The notes beneath the pieces are model-generated. The model did not search any database. It had not been told where the DNA came from and saw only the letters and a program-made list of their open reading frames with translations. A DNA stretch of 64,000 nt from Trichoplax sp. H2 (taxonomy: Eukaryota; Placozoa; Uniplacotomia; Trichoplacea), in NCBI GenBank assembly GCA_003344405.1, contig NOWV01000003.1, forward strand, positions 744,001 through 808,000. The letters run 5' to 3'. Every line of letters starts with the position of its first letter. The first letter of the stretch is position 1. Below are positions 40,701-53,261 of the stretch, in pieces. Position numbers and translations under genes: made by a program.

Positions 40701-43700
40701 ACCTTTATACTTCAACGTATTTGTAAGTAATAAGTCTATTCATTCGATCAGGGAGTAACATGCAACTAAATTTTACACATTATTACTTAGTAACTAGACA
40801 TCCGAATATGAAGTTAATCGTTATTACAGAAATTGAACAACTTCTATTTCGACCCAATATTACAGAAAGGGCACAGTATGTGTATTAGAAGATCGATTTT
40901 GGATATCTTAAGCAATATATAGTTGTACCTCATTTGCTTCGTCGTTCATTTTAATTATTGATTTAAATATCGAGATCGAAAACTTATTCTACAGATATTA
41001 TGCTATATGCGTTTTAAACCAAATCCTTCTTACCCGAAAAGAATCATCTATCGCAGCTAAATTAATTAAAATCTATATTTCACTATTTAAGGTAATTAAT
41101 ATAGTTATTGTTACTTTTCATTCATAAGATCGTTTTTAAAAAGCCTGTAACTACCCCAAACTTTTAATTAGGCTGCAGTGAAACGAAAAGGTTCCGATAC
41201 TAGAATAACGAGTTCTATCCTTATTGGTACAAATAGAGCGTATCCCTTTGCTAAAGGTAAATAAATGCAAGTTGTATGTGTCGCTTGCTTATATTCAGCT
41301 ATTATTCAAACTTCGTTTGAAAATTAGATAATGATATAAAATCAATCGAAGAACAAGTGGACAATCTATTCCGAATGGTACATGCAGACAATTTTACAAT
41401 AAGTGTTCAAGTATGACCACATATTTCATTTTTTATTTTATTATTTCGGTTGAATTACACTCAATTACGAACTAAGTCTTGACGCGTCTTTTATCAGGTT
41501 CTTATGCTATTATATCAAATGATAGATATCAGGTAATGTTTAAGCGACTTACTCTTTACCTGTACACATTTATTTACTTCATGCTAGCTTTGCCTATGCG
41601 GACTTACATAGCATATTTTTCCGTAGACAATCTATGACTGATCGCTTCTATCAAAGCCTATATTTCAAATTACAAGATTCTAAATTACGAAAATCGTCGA
41701 AACAAGTATGTTAAAAAGTTTAGCCTTGATAAAATCAATTGTATAAAATTTTGGAACTGAATGCCACTTTCAAATTTAGGCGCTTTTCCTCAATCTTGTT
41801 TATAAAGCTCTAAAGTCTGATAGCGTGCTGAGCCGAGTCAAGGTAAATACTTTAAAGAAATATGATTTTATTCAATATATTAAATTTTTAAATCCTAATA
41901 GGCATTTGTTAAGAGACTGTTGCAAGTTTGTACACACGAGCAACCGCCATTTGTTTGCGGTACTCTTTACATGTTATCGGAAGTAAGTTAATACAACAAA
42001 GATGTATGCATAACATAGTTTTAATCACACGTATAAATGTTAACTTGGACATAGCTAATATCAACACGGATTCTATCCTGACATACTGTCACTTTCCTTC
42101 CCACATTTAGATATTTAAATTAAAGCCCGGATTAAAAACGTTGTTACTTCGTGCAGAGGTATGTTCGGAATAACTCAAAACTGGAATTTATATAAAATAT
42201 TATCACTCTCTTAATATGAATTTTATGAAATGTAGGGCTCGGATGAAGAAGAACATTTCGATGATGCAGATGATAGTGATACGGAATTGGATAAAAATGC
42301 TATTCTCGATGTCAATATAAAAGGACCAAGTGAAGTTACAAGCGATACATCTGGCTATTTGCATCGTAGCAAGAAGGCAACGAACTATGATGTAAAGCAG
42401 CGAAATCCTTTATATTGTGGAGCAGAATATTCAAGCATGTGGGAACTGAGAAAGGTTCGGTTTATATTTAAAAAATAAATTTTATGAATAGCTTTAATTC
42501 ATGACTTATCTGTAATAGCGTACCTAAATTTTAATATTCTTTTACTAGTTAAAAAATCATTATCACGCTACAGTTGTCCACTTTGCTGATACGCTACTGA
42601 AAGTAAGTAAATTTCTAAGTTATGAGTTTAACTACTAGTTTGAAATTTTTAATAACGAAGCTTCCTTCTAATAAGGGCTACACAATTGATTATACTGGGG
42701 ATCCATTGAGTGATTTCACGCTTATGCGGTTAGTCGCGCTATTATGCTCTCTTAGGATTTCTGATTTGATTTACATGTCCGCATAGAGCTTGAAACGATA
42801 TGTTGTTAGATAACTTTACGTCCCACTGTCTATGTTATTAATGTCTTTCTATATCCATACTGCCTTGAATTAATTCATTAATTATTGCATGATATCTTAA
42901 TCTTAATTCATTTTTGATACTCAATAGATTCTTGGATAGATTCGCTTATAAGAATCCCAAAAAGCAGATAAGCGGTATATAGAATCATAAAAGTCTTAAT
43001 TTTTTAGAATGTTCAGTAACATTATTTTTTTGTAATATCAACTATGCAAGATCATGGAGGCTCAGTCATGCAGGTACATTATAAAAATAGCTGAAAATGT
43101 GATAACAGTAAAATTAGCTCTTTTTAAATCAACATTTTGAATAACTTCATATAAGCGGCGATTACATTCCCAACGCCTGAGAGAAGAACCTGTCAACTCT
43201 AAAATTTTCTTAAACAAGTCAATCGAAGAGATAGAACCCGACGAAGTGTTCTTTTATCGGTATATTTATCATTTTCTGTTATAGTCTACACTTAAATGTG
43301 TCAATGTTTTTCACAGGTTATAATCACAATATTTAAGATTAATGAATACCTACTGACAGATATTTTAAGAAATGTGAGGAAGAAGAAGCTAATGTAATAA
43401 GACTAGCCGCAAAAAAGAAGCGGCAAAAGGATATGCAAGACTTTGATATGGATGAAATAGATTCTGCTGAAGGTAACGTATGGGCACATTAATAATATAG
43501 GAGCACTCACATCATTGCTAATTTTCTGTATTTTGTTTCTATTGCTTTTTCGATGTTTTGTTACTAGAAAATGAAAAATCAGGAGAATTGGATTTTGCTA
43601 GGTTTGCTATGTTAATTCGAACATTTGCAGGGTTAAATGTAAATTTAACATATAAATTACTTTCGTAGTGATCTGAGTAATGCGAAAAAAACGAAAAAAC

Positions 43701-44604
43701 GAAAGAAGGCGACAGACGATTCTGATGAAGAAGACGATGAAGGTTGAAAGCTTGTCGGATTATTTTATATATCACTTAAATGAAAGCTCATGTTGTGAAA
43801 TATTACCTTTATTCGATTAGATTATGATTATGACGACATGAATGAATCTGATGAAAACGACGGTATTAGTCTTTTAGTATCAATGCATATTTACTGTTTT
43901 GAACTAAGGTTTTGATGCTCTGAATTTCAAATTTTAATTATTTGTTTCTAACGTAGCTAACAATTTATCGGAAGAAAAATTAACTAAGGTATTTACAGGG
44001 ATGACCATTGATACTTTCGAGAGAATTATTACTCTAATAAGGCGCAGATTTGGGCGAAAGTGAAAAGTGTAGTTTAAAATATAAAACGTATATTCAAATT
44101 TTTGATGTAGTTACTTTTGGATGAAATGACCCCTGATGAAGATGAAGATAATGATGATGGATCGAATGAAGGCAGTGTTGCAAAGAGGTACATGTACATT
44201 ACTTACTAACCTCGTTAGCGAATGATAGAGTCATTTAATAAATGTTTTAATGCACACCAGCTAATGGAAATATGTGTTAATGTCCTGCTAGGCCAAATAA
44301 GGATATCATGTCCATGTTTGCAGATGCTGAAGAGGTTGTTATTAGAAGCGATAGAAAATCTTTGTTAAGCAATTGTTAAAGACTTAACGAAAGTTATTTT
44401 TTTTAGTTTTCTCATCTACTAGAAGAACCAAGTAAAGAAAATTCGTCAAAACAATTGGAATGGGAATCAAAGCAAAATAATATAAACAAGTCGAAACAGA
44501 GGCGTAAAAAATTTAAGAAACAAAGACCTGTGGAAAATTATGGTTCTAGAAATAAATCGAAATCACCCAGTAGCAAAAATCGTAATCAACACCGAATTAA
44601 ATAG
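37778..44604 (+). CDS. CEBPZ: CCAAT/enhancer-binding protein zeta, NOC1-type ribosome biogenesis factor
   Basis: CEBPZ is the animal member of the NOC1/MAK21 family, which acts in nucleolar 60S assembly. Roughly 25 exons. Well placed ones are 37778-37837, 38460-38561, 38755-39129, 39255-39381, from 39482, 42236-42454 and 44407-44604. Landmarks along the gene are LIKDIGLAKF, DWLKTVMASGTLTDKTAA, LLPDDRKLKKLSQ, IYWHFEQQLKDLYAEL, VNKLGDPEKKVASK, HPNMK, YYAICVLNQILL, IGTNRAYPFAK, FVKRLLQV, PPFVCGTLYMLSE, an acidic stretch GSDEEEHFDDADDSDTE, KQRNPLYCGAEYSSMWELRK, GDPLSDFTLMR, IEPDEVFFYR and several very short exons coding acidic clusters. It ends in a Lys/Arg/Asn-rich tail (NRNQHRIK). The boundary near 39582-39597 is ambiguous: a GT at 39583 or one about 15 bp later. 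Confidence 0.95.
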
Positions 44605-44912
44605 CAAAACATTTGCTTGCTTTAAGATTTTTATTTTAAAGTAAACGTTTTAGGGAAATTTTATTTTATATTTGATCGAAATTATAATTTGAGAGGGAAT
44701 ATTACGGTTTTTAAGATCTGGTTTTAGAAATAACGATGGTAGTTAATGGGGATAAATCAACTGACACTATTTAAAGAATACTGTCTTAAATGAAATATTC
44801 CTACACATTAAATTCGATTCATCCAACCAGGAATCGTTTATCATCTATAAATTAATTGATTTTTGAGATCTCTTTACTTGATATCATTTAATGTAAAATG
44901 TTGATTATAATT
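44605..44912. other. Convergent intergenic region CEBPZ / C16orf89-like
   Basis: 308 bp between two convergent stop codons. AT-rich, with no repeat cluster and no open frame of note; it presumably holds both 3' UTRs and polyadenylation signals. Confidence 0.6.
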
Positions 44913-47141
44913 TTACAGTCGTCTATAATTATAACCCATTCGATAGGGTCGTCGTCTTTTGAACAATTTACGAATGATATAAAGTAATGCGATTATAATA
45001 AAGATGAATACGAAGTAATATTGATAGTAATGATATCGTGAACTAATTCTATTATTGACGGTGCTAATTTTTTCGATTGTTCGATAGTCGAGATCAATGC
45101 TCGTATTAACTATTCTATCAAAAGTGGATGTAGTCGTCTTATTGAAGACTGTACTGGTAAGAGTAGTAGCAATATTCGAAGCCTCTGTAGTATTCAGACT
45201 TTCATCGCGGAATTGAGCAATTTTCATTTTTAGTAAAATTCGACGTAGATAGAGAGCATGAAATGCTATAGCCATGCCGGTTAAGCGCATTGAACATCCA
45301 TCTAAAGTGAATGATAGATAGTAGATGATGTAGCAAGAAATAATACATTTACTGATACGAAAAAGACATTACATCGAAGATAACCTAAAATTCATCTACA
45401 TGGTAATATATGAAACCTACGGAACTAAGGAAAAAGATAGTACCTTTTAATTTAGGGCAATAGGCATCTTGCTTCTCATTATGGTCGATATTTCGAATTT
45501 TTCTCCTTGATTTAGACATTGAGAAACATCCACTAAACGATTGGTATTGAAAAACTTCTTTCATAAAATTATAATTGTAGAAATCTGAGAAGCCAGATGC
45601 TGCACAAAATACGATTTCCTCTAAAAATATTTGTTGAGCTTGAATCATTTTAAGATCGTATTGCTCATATAAAGTTTTAACCTCCAGATAAGCATAAGAA
45701 CAAAATGCTTGCAGTAAATCATTTACGTCATGGTATTTGCTATGATGAAGTAAACGTTGTGTCACTTGTGCATGACATTTTAAATCTTTTGCGAGCATAA
45801 AATAGATAATTTGCCGTACAAGCTTATGACCTTGTAGGTCTTCCAGGATGTTACTCTGCCAGCATTCAGCTGATATTGTACATGGCATAGCATTTCTTTG
45901 ACCCATTAACTCGTTTAGGCAAGCCATACCGTAATCATTACCATGATGTATCCCATGATCGTATATACGTTCATTTCGAATCTGAACAGGTATGAGCTTA
46001 AATTCACGGTCCAAATTAGATAATTTCCAAGGTTGCGATACTAGGGTGTTACTACTTGAATGATATTTTTGATTTTTCTTCGACCAATATGTAGCTTCAG
46101 ATGTTGCATCAGCCAGTAGTAACCGAGAGATTTGATGATACATTTGTAAAGCATCATAATACAGCGTCATATTAAAAAAGCGCCGATCATTAGTAATAAC
46201 TTCAAATTGTCCTATTGCCAGTAAAAATAAAATGAATAATTAATTATACTTTTAATTTAAAGCGAGTGAAAATTAATTTGCTATCTCACGAGCATTAAGA
46301 TAACTATGATGAGTTATTTATAGTATCGCTCGTTTTGTAAAGCATGGAATTACGATTGAATCGCTTAGGTTCACTGCAAGATACGATTCTAGGATAATTA
46401 CTCTTGGACAACTGGTAAAAATTAAGTCACAATATTGCATTACTGCATGTTATTTTTGTAATCTGATTTCATATAAAATTTCGTTTGAGCAGAAATAAGC
46501 AATCTCTAATTCCTTTATCTTATAAATCATTTTAAATCTTTAAGAAATGTAAGGGTTAACTTTATATAACTATATCGGACCCTAAATTTATCGATTGAAA
46601 GATAATACCACAGTAACCGGGTTAATATAGATCTGTAATGCATTTTCAATGGTAGATCACTAGACCTCATTTAGCACATACAAATTGAAAAGTCATTAAC
46701 TGGCAGCCCCGTCGTTTCATACCGTTTATTTATATAATGGCTAAGTAAGCGTAGAAAGGGTTACAGGAGGCAATTGTCCTGACAGGTCAACTAACATGTA
46801 GCACTAAATAAATGCGTATAAGGCAATTTGGATAACTATAATGTAATACCGGGTAATAATAATATACAGCAGCGAAAATTACAATATGAAAATTAATTAA
46901 TTCGCATAAACTTATACAGTTTATTGTATTAATCCATCCACATACCTTGGGCTATTCGTAATCCTATTAGCGACGGTTGGCATAAACGTATATATTGCTT
47001 TTGTAAATATGAAACAGCGTTATCTAGAATATCTAATGTTTTTTCGCCTAATAGATAGTATTTATCGTATAGTTTTACCGTCTTAGAAGTAACAGGGTTA
47101 GTAATAATTACAATAATCAGTAAAGCAACAATATAGCGCAT
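44913..47141 (-). CDS. C16orf89 / UPF0764-family protein with C-terminal membrane anchor
   Basis: Three exons (47141-46946, 46211-45444, 45301-44913) give 450 residues. A signal peptide is evident: MRYIVALLIIVIITNPVTSK. The body resembles the C16orf89 family: CLNELMG with nearby C-T-I-S-A-E-CW, then HKLVRQIIYFMLAK, LLQAFC, IFLEEIVFCAASGFSDFYN, SGCFS, and after the second intron DGCSMRLTGMAIAFHALYLRR, matching the family's GC-S-H-TG-A-GAL-YLR ending. The mammalian protein is secreted and its activity is unknown. Here about 100 extra residues follow: a Thr/Ser-rich stalk and a hydrophobic segment YYFVFIFIIIALLYII (about 416-431) with a basic KRRR stop-transfer, so it is probably a type I membrane protein. 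The start follows a longer open frame; the first ATG giving a signal peptide was chosen. Confidence 0.72.
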
Positions 47142-47852
47142 AGATGACACTTGTAGCTTTGACACAGCTGGTGCGCTGTTACCATCACCATGTTGCCAAA
47201 TATAGTCCCTACAGCACATGATTATTATTCTGCAAATGTATTCTGTACCATTAGCTGTGATTAATTACCAGCTATTACAATACATAATCGATTATCTTTT
47301 CATATAAAATTGTTTCGTGTTAAATTAATTATGTTACTTGAGTTTTTTTATATTGATATAATTGTATATAATTTAGTTACTAATTATGTTATTTGAGTCT
47401 TTATATTGATATAACTCCTCGTATACCGCTGTATAAATATATAGTTGCAAGTACAAAGGATTCTTCTACTAGCTTGGCAAGTTATCAACTGATACCAATA
47501 TCGTACTATAAATTAAAAAACCTTAGAATTCATACAACTAGACGCGTTAGGAAAATACGGTCATACACCCTCCAAAATTTTCAAAGTTTTTGAATAATTA
47601 TACTTAATTACGTTTTCATCTTTAAAATAATAAATTCTATTCAAATAACAACAATTTGAAAACTCCTCTTTACGAATAAGGCAGTAACAAATATCATATC
47701 ATGATGTATAACAATAATGTAAGAAAATGTTAGACTGGATTTAAAAACTGTTTATTACTTATTTTTATTTTTTACCCTTCATATTTCGATTTTTGGGGTA
47801 CATGATGTATGTAGTGGCGACTGGTACTCCATGAAGTGCACAACTCCACGTA

Positions 47853-48121
47853 CTGTACTGTAAAGTATGGTTCAAGTACTACTGTACAGTATAATATACA
47901 GTACAGTACAGTACTGTACAGTAGTGTTGCGGGCTTGTCACGTGACCTACAATATATATATATATACTGTATATATATATATATATACTGTATACTGTAT
48001 ATACAGTATGTCAGTACAGTACTGTACACTCTGCCATTGATTGTACAGTACTGTACCATGCATACTGTACTGTACTTTTCGTTAACTGTACGGTACACTT
48101 TACAGTACTGTACTGTACTGT
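47853..48121. repeat. (GTACW)n cluster with nested (TA)n tracts
   Basis: Dense GTACAGTAC and GTACTGTAC units at 47853-47924 and 48013-48121 surround a (TA)n block (47951-48010) punctuated by TACTG words. It lies in the divergent region between the C16orf89-like gene (start 47141) and the gene starting at 49141. The rest of 47142-49140 shows nothing gene-like. Confidence 0.85.
47937..47946. promoter_or_regulatory. GTCACGTGAC palindromic E-box
   Basis: A perfect 10-bp match to the consensus bound by USF and TFEB/MITF-type bHLH-Zip factors, sitting between two GTACW blocks about 800 bp upstream of the C16orf89-like start. A single match can be chance. Confidence 0.3.
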
Positions 48122-49140
48122 AGATGTAAAGCCATTAGAGTTAAGCTCGTATTGCGGTAAAACCGTAAAAGTAAGTCGTAAACACAGTTTAACAGTTTAA
48201 TCTTCCAACATTTTAGATTTTGGTCCAAGGTAGGTACTTTACTATCGCCTTCCCCTTCATGCATTAGATGAAATACAGTATATTAATAATAATCTAGCAT
48301 CCGGAAGGTTTCTAACCTTCTATTCAAGCTACATCCTTGTAGTAGTTCTAGACCTACAAATCAATGCACGTATAGCAACAAGTGATTTTTTGGGCACTGT
48401 TACATCCTATATTGACTACATTATTGCTTGAATTACAAATTAAATCAGTAGAATCTATACTTCTTAATGATAATACGTTAATCTATGCGTAGTTTACTCA
48501 TATGCATTTAAAGTGCTTAACACTATAATTTGGATTAACAGTAAACATTTAGCGAAATATTCCTATGTTAGAATAGTGCTTTTTTAACTAATCTCACAGA
48601 GAGTAGAAAGTAGTCCACAAATCTCACAAAGTGCTGCAAGCAGTCAATCACTTCGACATTACAGTAAATTAAATATACTCTTACGTTACTCTTTATAGAC
48701 TTACTAATTAGCCCTCTAGAGATCATACCCCTTTTTGTAAAGACCAACTCTTGCAATCTTACTATCACAAACTTGCTTTTGAAAGATGTACAATTGCACA
48801 TCCCCCTTTATTTAGAATTAGTTTATTAATCCTATTGTTATCATGCACTTATTACTCATTGAAATTACCTACCTTTGAGAATTTTGTCGGTAGACTAACA
48901 ATATAAATAAAGCTTATAATCTATAAATTACCTGCATATACATAGCTTTCGTTAGTGAGTGAGTAATTTACAAAATTGTATGCTACAACATATAGTATAC
49001 GTACATCACAGTCCAGTGCGTTACTGCGCAGCAATTTGCAAACTTAGCACAGTATACGAGTATATACTTAAGCTGACTACGTAATATTCACCCTTAAATC
49101 AGATTTCTATTAACATTTTCCTTTTTAACTCAACTAGCTT

Positions 49141-49900
49141 ATGGAACCTACCTCTGTCAAGGAGGTAAGAGTGTGAGGGTATCTTTCGTAATGTTAAAAG
49201 CGCACTTGCTGGCAGATCTACGTTAATGTGCGGATTTATATACACTGTATATTTGTAGTACAGCATATAACATACATAAATGACTATTAATTTAGATTTG
49301 TATCGCTCGTTGGATTTAATTAAGTGTTCCATGATAAACTTTATTGTAATCATATAAAAATTGTTTTTACTACATAAGGATAATTTGACCTGGGATAAAT
49401 TGAATGCCGCACTAGCTAAGGGAGAAAATGTTGCCGAAATTTTCAATCTAAAAGTACAAGGTTAAGTTTCTGAAAGCCTGCTATTGTTAAAGAGTGGCAC
49501 GTGCATCTACATATTAATTATCTTTCACTGATAAAGTAACCATTGTAATATATAAAGAAGTTGTAGTCTGTAAAAATTACTTCATAATTCTCAATATAGC
49601 TTCGTATGATTAGATAATACTGTAATAAAATAAATCGTTACTTAACATACTGTAGGTGATGCAGATAGGAGATGTAATCAAAAGGCACGCAATACCACTG
49701 AGAATGTGCAAGATAATATTGAGTTGCTGAACGTTCAGCACAATTCTGCAATCGATTCATCTTTCTCCTTTGTTTATTGCCGAGAAGATTGTGAAGCTGT
49801 TTTCAGTAATGTGACGGAAAATGACATAAAATTGCTACCATCTCGTCCATTCGTTCTTTTAGATGATATTGCAACGATTAGGTCTGCTATAACATATTGA
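49141..49900 (+). CDS. Hypothetical protein, three exons, 116 residues
   Basis: Three exons join in phase with GT-AG borders: 49141-49164 (MEPTSVKE), 49379-49460 (starts DNLTWDKLNAALAKGENVAE) and 49656-49900 (ends LDDIATIRSAITY). The exon lengths (24, 82, 245) sum to 117 codons with stop. The exon structure matches local genes (short introns of 214 and 195 bp) and the composition is that of a soluble protein with several cysteines (CREDCEAVF). I do not recognise a family. It converges on TMED10 and is divergent from the C16orf89-like gene. The first exon is very short and rests only on its ATG and a good GTAAGA donor. Confidence 0.6.
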
Positions 49901-50992
49901 GAACTACTGTACAATACGATTTATACAAACAGTATATATGATCCTAAGATTACTAACTTGGTGGCTCTAAACTGTTTTAATTGAACCCTATCATTTATAG
50001 ATATATTCCGGAAAGTTCGATCAAGAAATAATCTACACAAAAACTGCCTTATACTGTATTTATGCTTTGATTTTATATTCTAAATATCTGTATATGTATT
50101 ATACTGTGGATGTGATCTCGATAATGAAACTTTCAACGCTGTGATAACTTTATTACCAGTTTTTTTGGCTGTATCAGCATCTAGCACATCGTTAATGTTA
50201 TTCTTAGTCTACTATTTAGCTATATAACGTATACGAACCCATCTTCACTAGGACATAATGTCGCCTGTTTGAATATAAATTAATTATACAGTCAATAGCA
50301 ACATTCCTGAATATGCTAAGTTACAATAAGATATTAGGTTACAACTGGAAATGACTATACGGTATTTGTGCTTGACATCAGCTGTCGTTAAATTATGGAC
50401 CGTTTTTGCTCTTAATTTTATTTATTCAACATAAAGAATTAAAGACAATTTCATTTCTTGTTTATGCCTCATGTCATAATAAAGATGGTTTTACGTACAA
50501 TATTGTCATTAGGATACTATTAACTCGTCGTTCTCTGCGACACAGTTGCCATAAGAATGCGACAAATATTTAGTTAGTGAAAGTATATATCAATGTATTC
50601 CTAATGCCATGTTACCAAATCACATCACTAAATTGCAGTGGTTACGTTTGTTAACCTCACACTGTTACACAATTCGGTTGTAGATTACTCGTAGAACTAA
50701 TGTGTTACTATACCCAATGCAGCGTAGTGTATAGTATTACTATAAAATAAGGTCTTTCTAAAAATAAAAGCCTATTGATATTAGAGATTACAGGAACTAC
50801 TAAATGTCAACGATACAACTATGATATTTTAAGCTTCGCGCCGATGATAAATTAATTATCATACTCGATTTATTCTTCGTCGCAATTTCAAAAACTGATA
50901 CACTTCATCGATAACTTCTTAGTAAATTAAGTACATCAATGTATTGCATATAAGAATATACCGAATGACCGATATCAAGGCAAATATAAACT
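49901..50992. other. Convergent intergenic region
   Basis: AT-rich, between the 3' ends of the hypothetical gene and TMED10. No exon-like stretch, and only isolated GTAC words. Confidence 0.5.
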
Positions 50993-52112
50993 TTAATCGA
51001 TCAATTTCTTCGCCTTAAAGTATCTTCGTAAGTAATAGAGTTGCCATGATGCCAAAACCAGCAAACAACACATAGAAAAGAGGCTAAAGTATAATACACG
51101 CGCATGGGTTGATTCTACATCAAACAAGGACAATCCCAGTTAGTATACAGAATTGATAAAATTAAAACACAGCACATTTGGAACTACACCAGGAATAACT
51201 TGACTTAACACATTATACAAGTATACTGTATAGCTTAATGTATTTTACTTTAGATACCTACCATTTGTATCTCGCATTTCTTCCTCTCTATTTCTCATAT
51301 AGACGAAATCTTCTACAAGCTCCTGAGATAAATCATGTAAACGTCTTAGTTCTAACTCCATAGGTTTAAGCTTTTCGGCTTCTTTAACCTATATAGTACA
51401 AATTGTAAAAAGAATTACCTTTGAAAACAAATCCAAACAAAATCACAAATCACACAATGTTAGTAGGGAAACAACGTCTACTGAACTATAATCATCGGAT
51501 TCTAGACTAATTTCGCGTACTTGCTCGTAATTTTTCGCTTCGACACCACGCTTAATAACGTAAGTGATATCATGTCCTGATCCAGGGGGAAGATGGCTCT
51601 CTAAAAATGGAAAAATATTCAATCTTGAATACCATAGTAACGAAGGTTTAGGTAAAGTCACGGAAATGAATAAAGGGGAAATCTAATTCTTTGGTCTGAA
51701 AGTCTAATGCGTACTTGATTCACTTTCCGAACTGAAGCAAACTTCGAAACTTGAAGGATGATCTAAGGTGATAGCAAATTTTCCCTGTTTAGTACCATCA
51801 TTCTTGTAAAGAACATCCTTTTTCGAATCAGTAACCTATATCCAATAAAATAGATACACGTAGGCATTTTTAGTCATATCGAAAAATTGGGATGAAAATT
51901 AGAGACTGACGCCTTACCTTTATGTGTGTTTTAAGCAATGGCGTCTCGCTGATACTGTATTCACCAGTAACTAGTTCATTTTTTTGAGCAGTATCTAGCA
52001 AACACCGTTTAGAATTAGCTAACAGTCGAAACGATATAGAATGACATTGTGAAACCAATGAGACAATTATTAATGATAGCAGAATCGTCGTTCCACTATG
52101 GTTACGTTTCAT
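50993..52112 (-). CDS. TMED10: p24-delta cargo receptor TMED10
   Basis: TMED10 is a type I membrane protein cycling between ER and Golgi in COPI and COPII vesicles as a p24 complex subunit. Five phase-consistent exons (52112-51918, 51835-51715, 51600-51521, 51388-51262, 51114-50993) give 214 residues, compared with 219 in human. Order: signal peptide [24 protein letters not shown] domain with [13 protein letters not shown] and FEVCFSS, the two disulfide cysteines; GVEAKNYEQ; a coiled-coil with [15 protein letters not shown] and [15 protein letters not shown]; a membrane segment ([20 protein letters not shown]); and the short tail [11 protein letters not shown], carrying the YF/KK-type coat-binding signal. 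It lies head-to-head with MRPL33, with a dense repeat cluster in between. Confidence 0.96.
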
Positions 52113-52211
52113 GGCGAACTAATATTAACAGCAAAGGAAGATGTGCAATGTGCACTTTTCACTTAACAGTAGAAATTAGAAAATACCACCAGGGACTACG
52201 AAACGGTACTA

Positions 52212-52925
52212 CGTACAGTACAATATTGTAGATGAACGGCAACGTACTGTAGTGTAAGTACTGTACTGTACACTTCCTATACTGTACAGTGTACAGTACA
52301 GTAGTACTGTACGGTACAGTACTGTGTTCGAGTTCATTGCTGAATTTTTAATGAACGCCGTACAGTACTGTACGTAGATTTCAGTATTGCACTGTACACT
52401 GTACACTGTACAGTACCGTACTGTAGACACGTAGACAGCGTACAGTACAGCTGTACGTACAGTACTGTACAATGCTGTAGACAAAGGCATGATCAATGAT
52501 CATAGCAGGCGTACCGAAAACATAATGCACCAGGTCCATTTTTATGGGCCATACTATTTTTGTACAGTGTACAGTATATGGCATATACAGTACAGTACTG
52601 TACAGTGTACTGTACACTGTACAGTTAGGGTTCGGCAAGTCCGGTCCTAGGCTGTACAGTGTACACTGTACAGTACAGTATACTCGAAGAGAGTCCACCG
52701 CTGGTTTTAGACCTGAGAAAGGTTCGGTCAGAAGACGACTACTGTACAGTACTGAATAGTGTATTGTCCTTGACAGCCCCGTGATTATTCAACAGTAGTC
52801 TTACAGTACTGTACAGTAAAGTAAAGTTAATAATACAGTACAGTACTGTGCAGCGTGTTTGTATTCTACAGTACAGTACTGTACATGAGTACTGTACTAC
52901 AGTACTGTACCGTACTGGAGCTGAA
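52212..52925. repeat. Largest (GTACW)n cluster, TMED10/MRPL33 divergent region
   Basis: Blocks at 52212-52332, 52358-52480, 52563-52625, 52652-52685, 52738-52755 and 52803-52918 are built of GTACA and GTACT units with occasional GTACC/GTACG and TGTACACTGTAC junctions. It starts about 100 bp upstream of the TMED10 ATG. Stop-free frames that appear here on both strands are products of the repeat. Confidence 0.88.
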
Positions 52926-53261
52926 AACCCATGCAGCAAGCTGGTGTCATTCGAATTCGAATGGTGCTTACTTCAATTAAAATTATTAAATTAGGGAAAT
53001 TATTATTTTAATTTTCTTTGAATTTGAGAGAAATACCAGGATTGCAGGAGAACAACCTTCACTTTTCGATGTACAGACGGTGGCAGTAAACACCAAGTCT
53101 ACTAAACATTGATATATCTCTTTAACTGCCCTACAGTAACTTGAAAAGTAAGTCAAAATTTTGACAACTTCAACAGCGTACGGTACTACCTATCGGTTAA
53201 CTTGTTCTCTCTACTATTGGTATTTTCTTTACTTTATATCATTAACCTGTGCCACAACCAG

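Noticed and set aside
47772-48123. Overlapping open frames of about 95-108 codons on both strands, rich in Tyr/Thr/Val/Cys
   Set aside because: They are translations of the GTACW and (TA)n repeat, which has no stop in several frames; both strands give the same Y-C-T-V-Q-Y type protein.
52209-52939. Several overlapping open frames on both strands between TMED10 and MRPL33
   Set aside because: Same repeat artefact; composition follows the pentamer, not a protein family.
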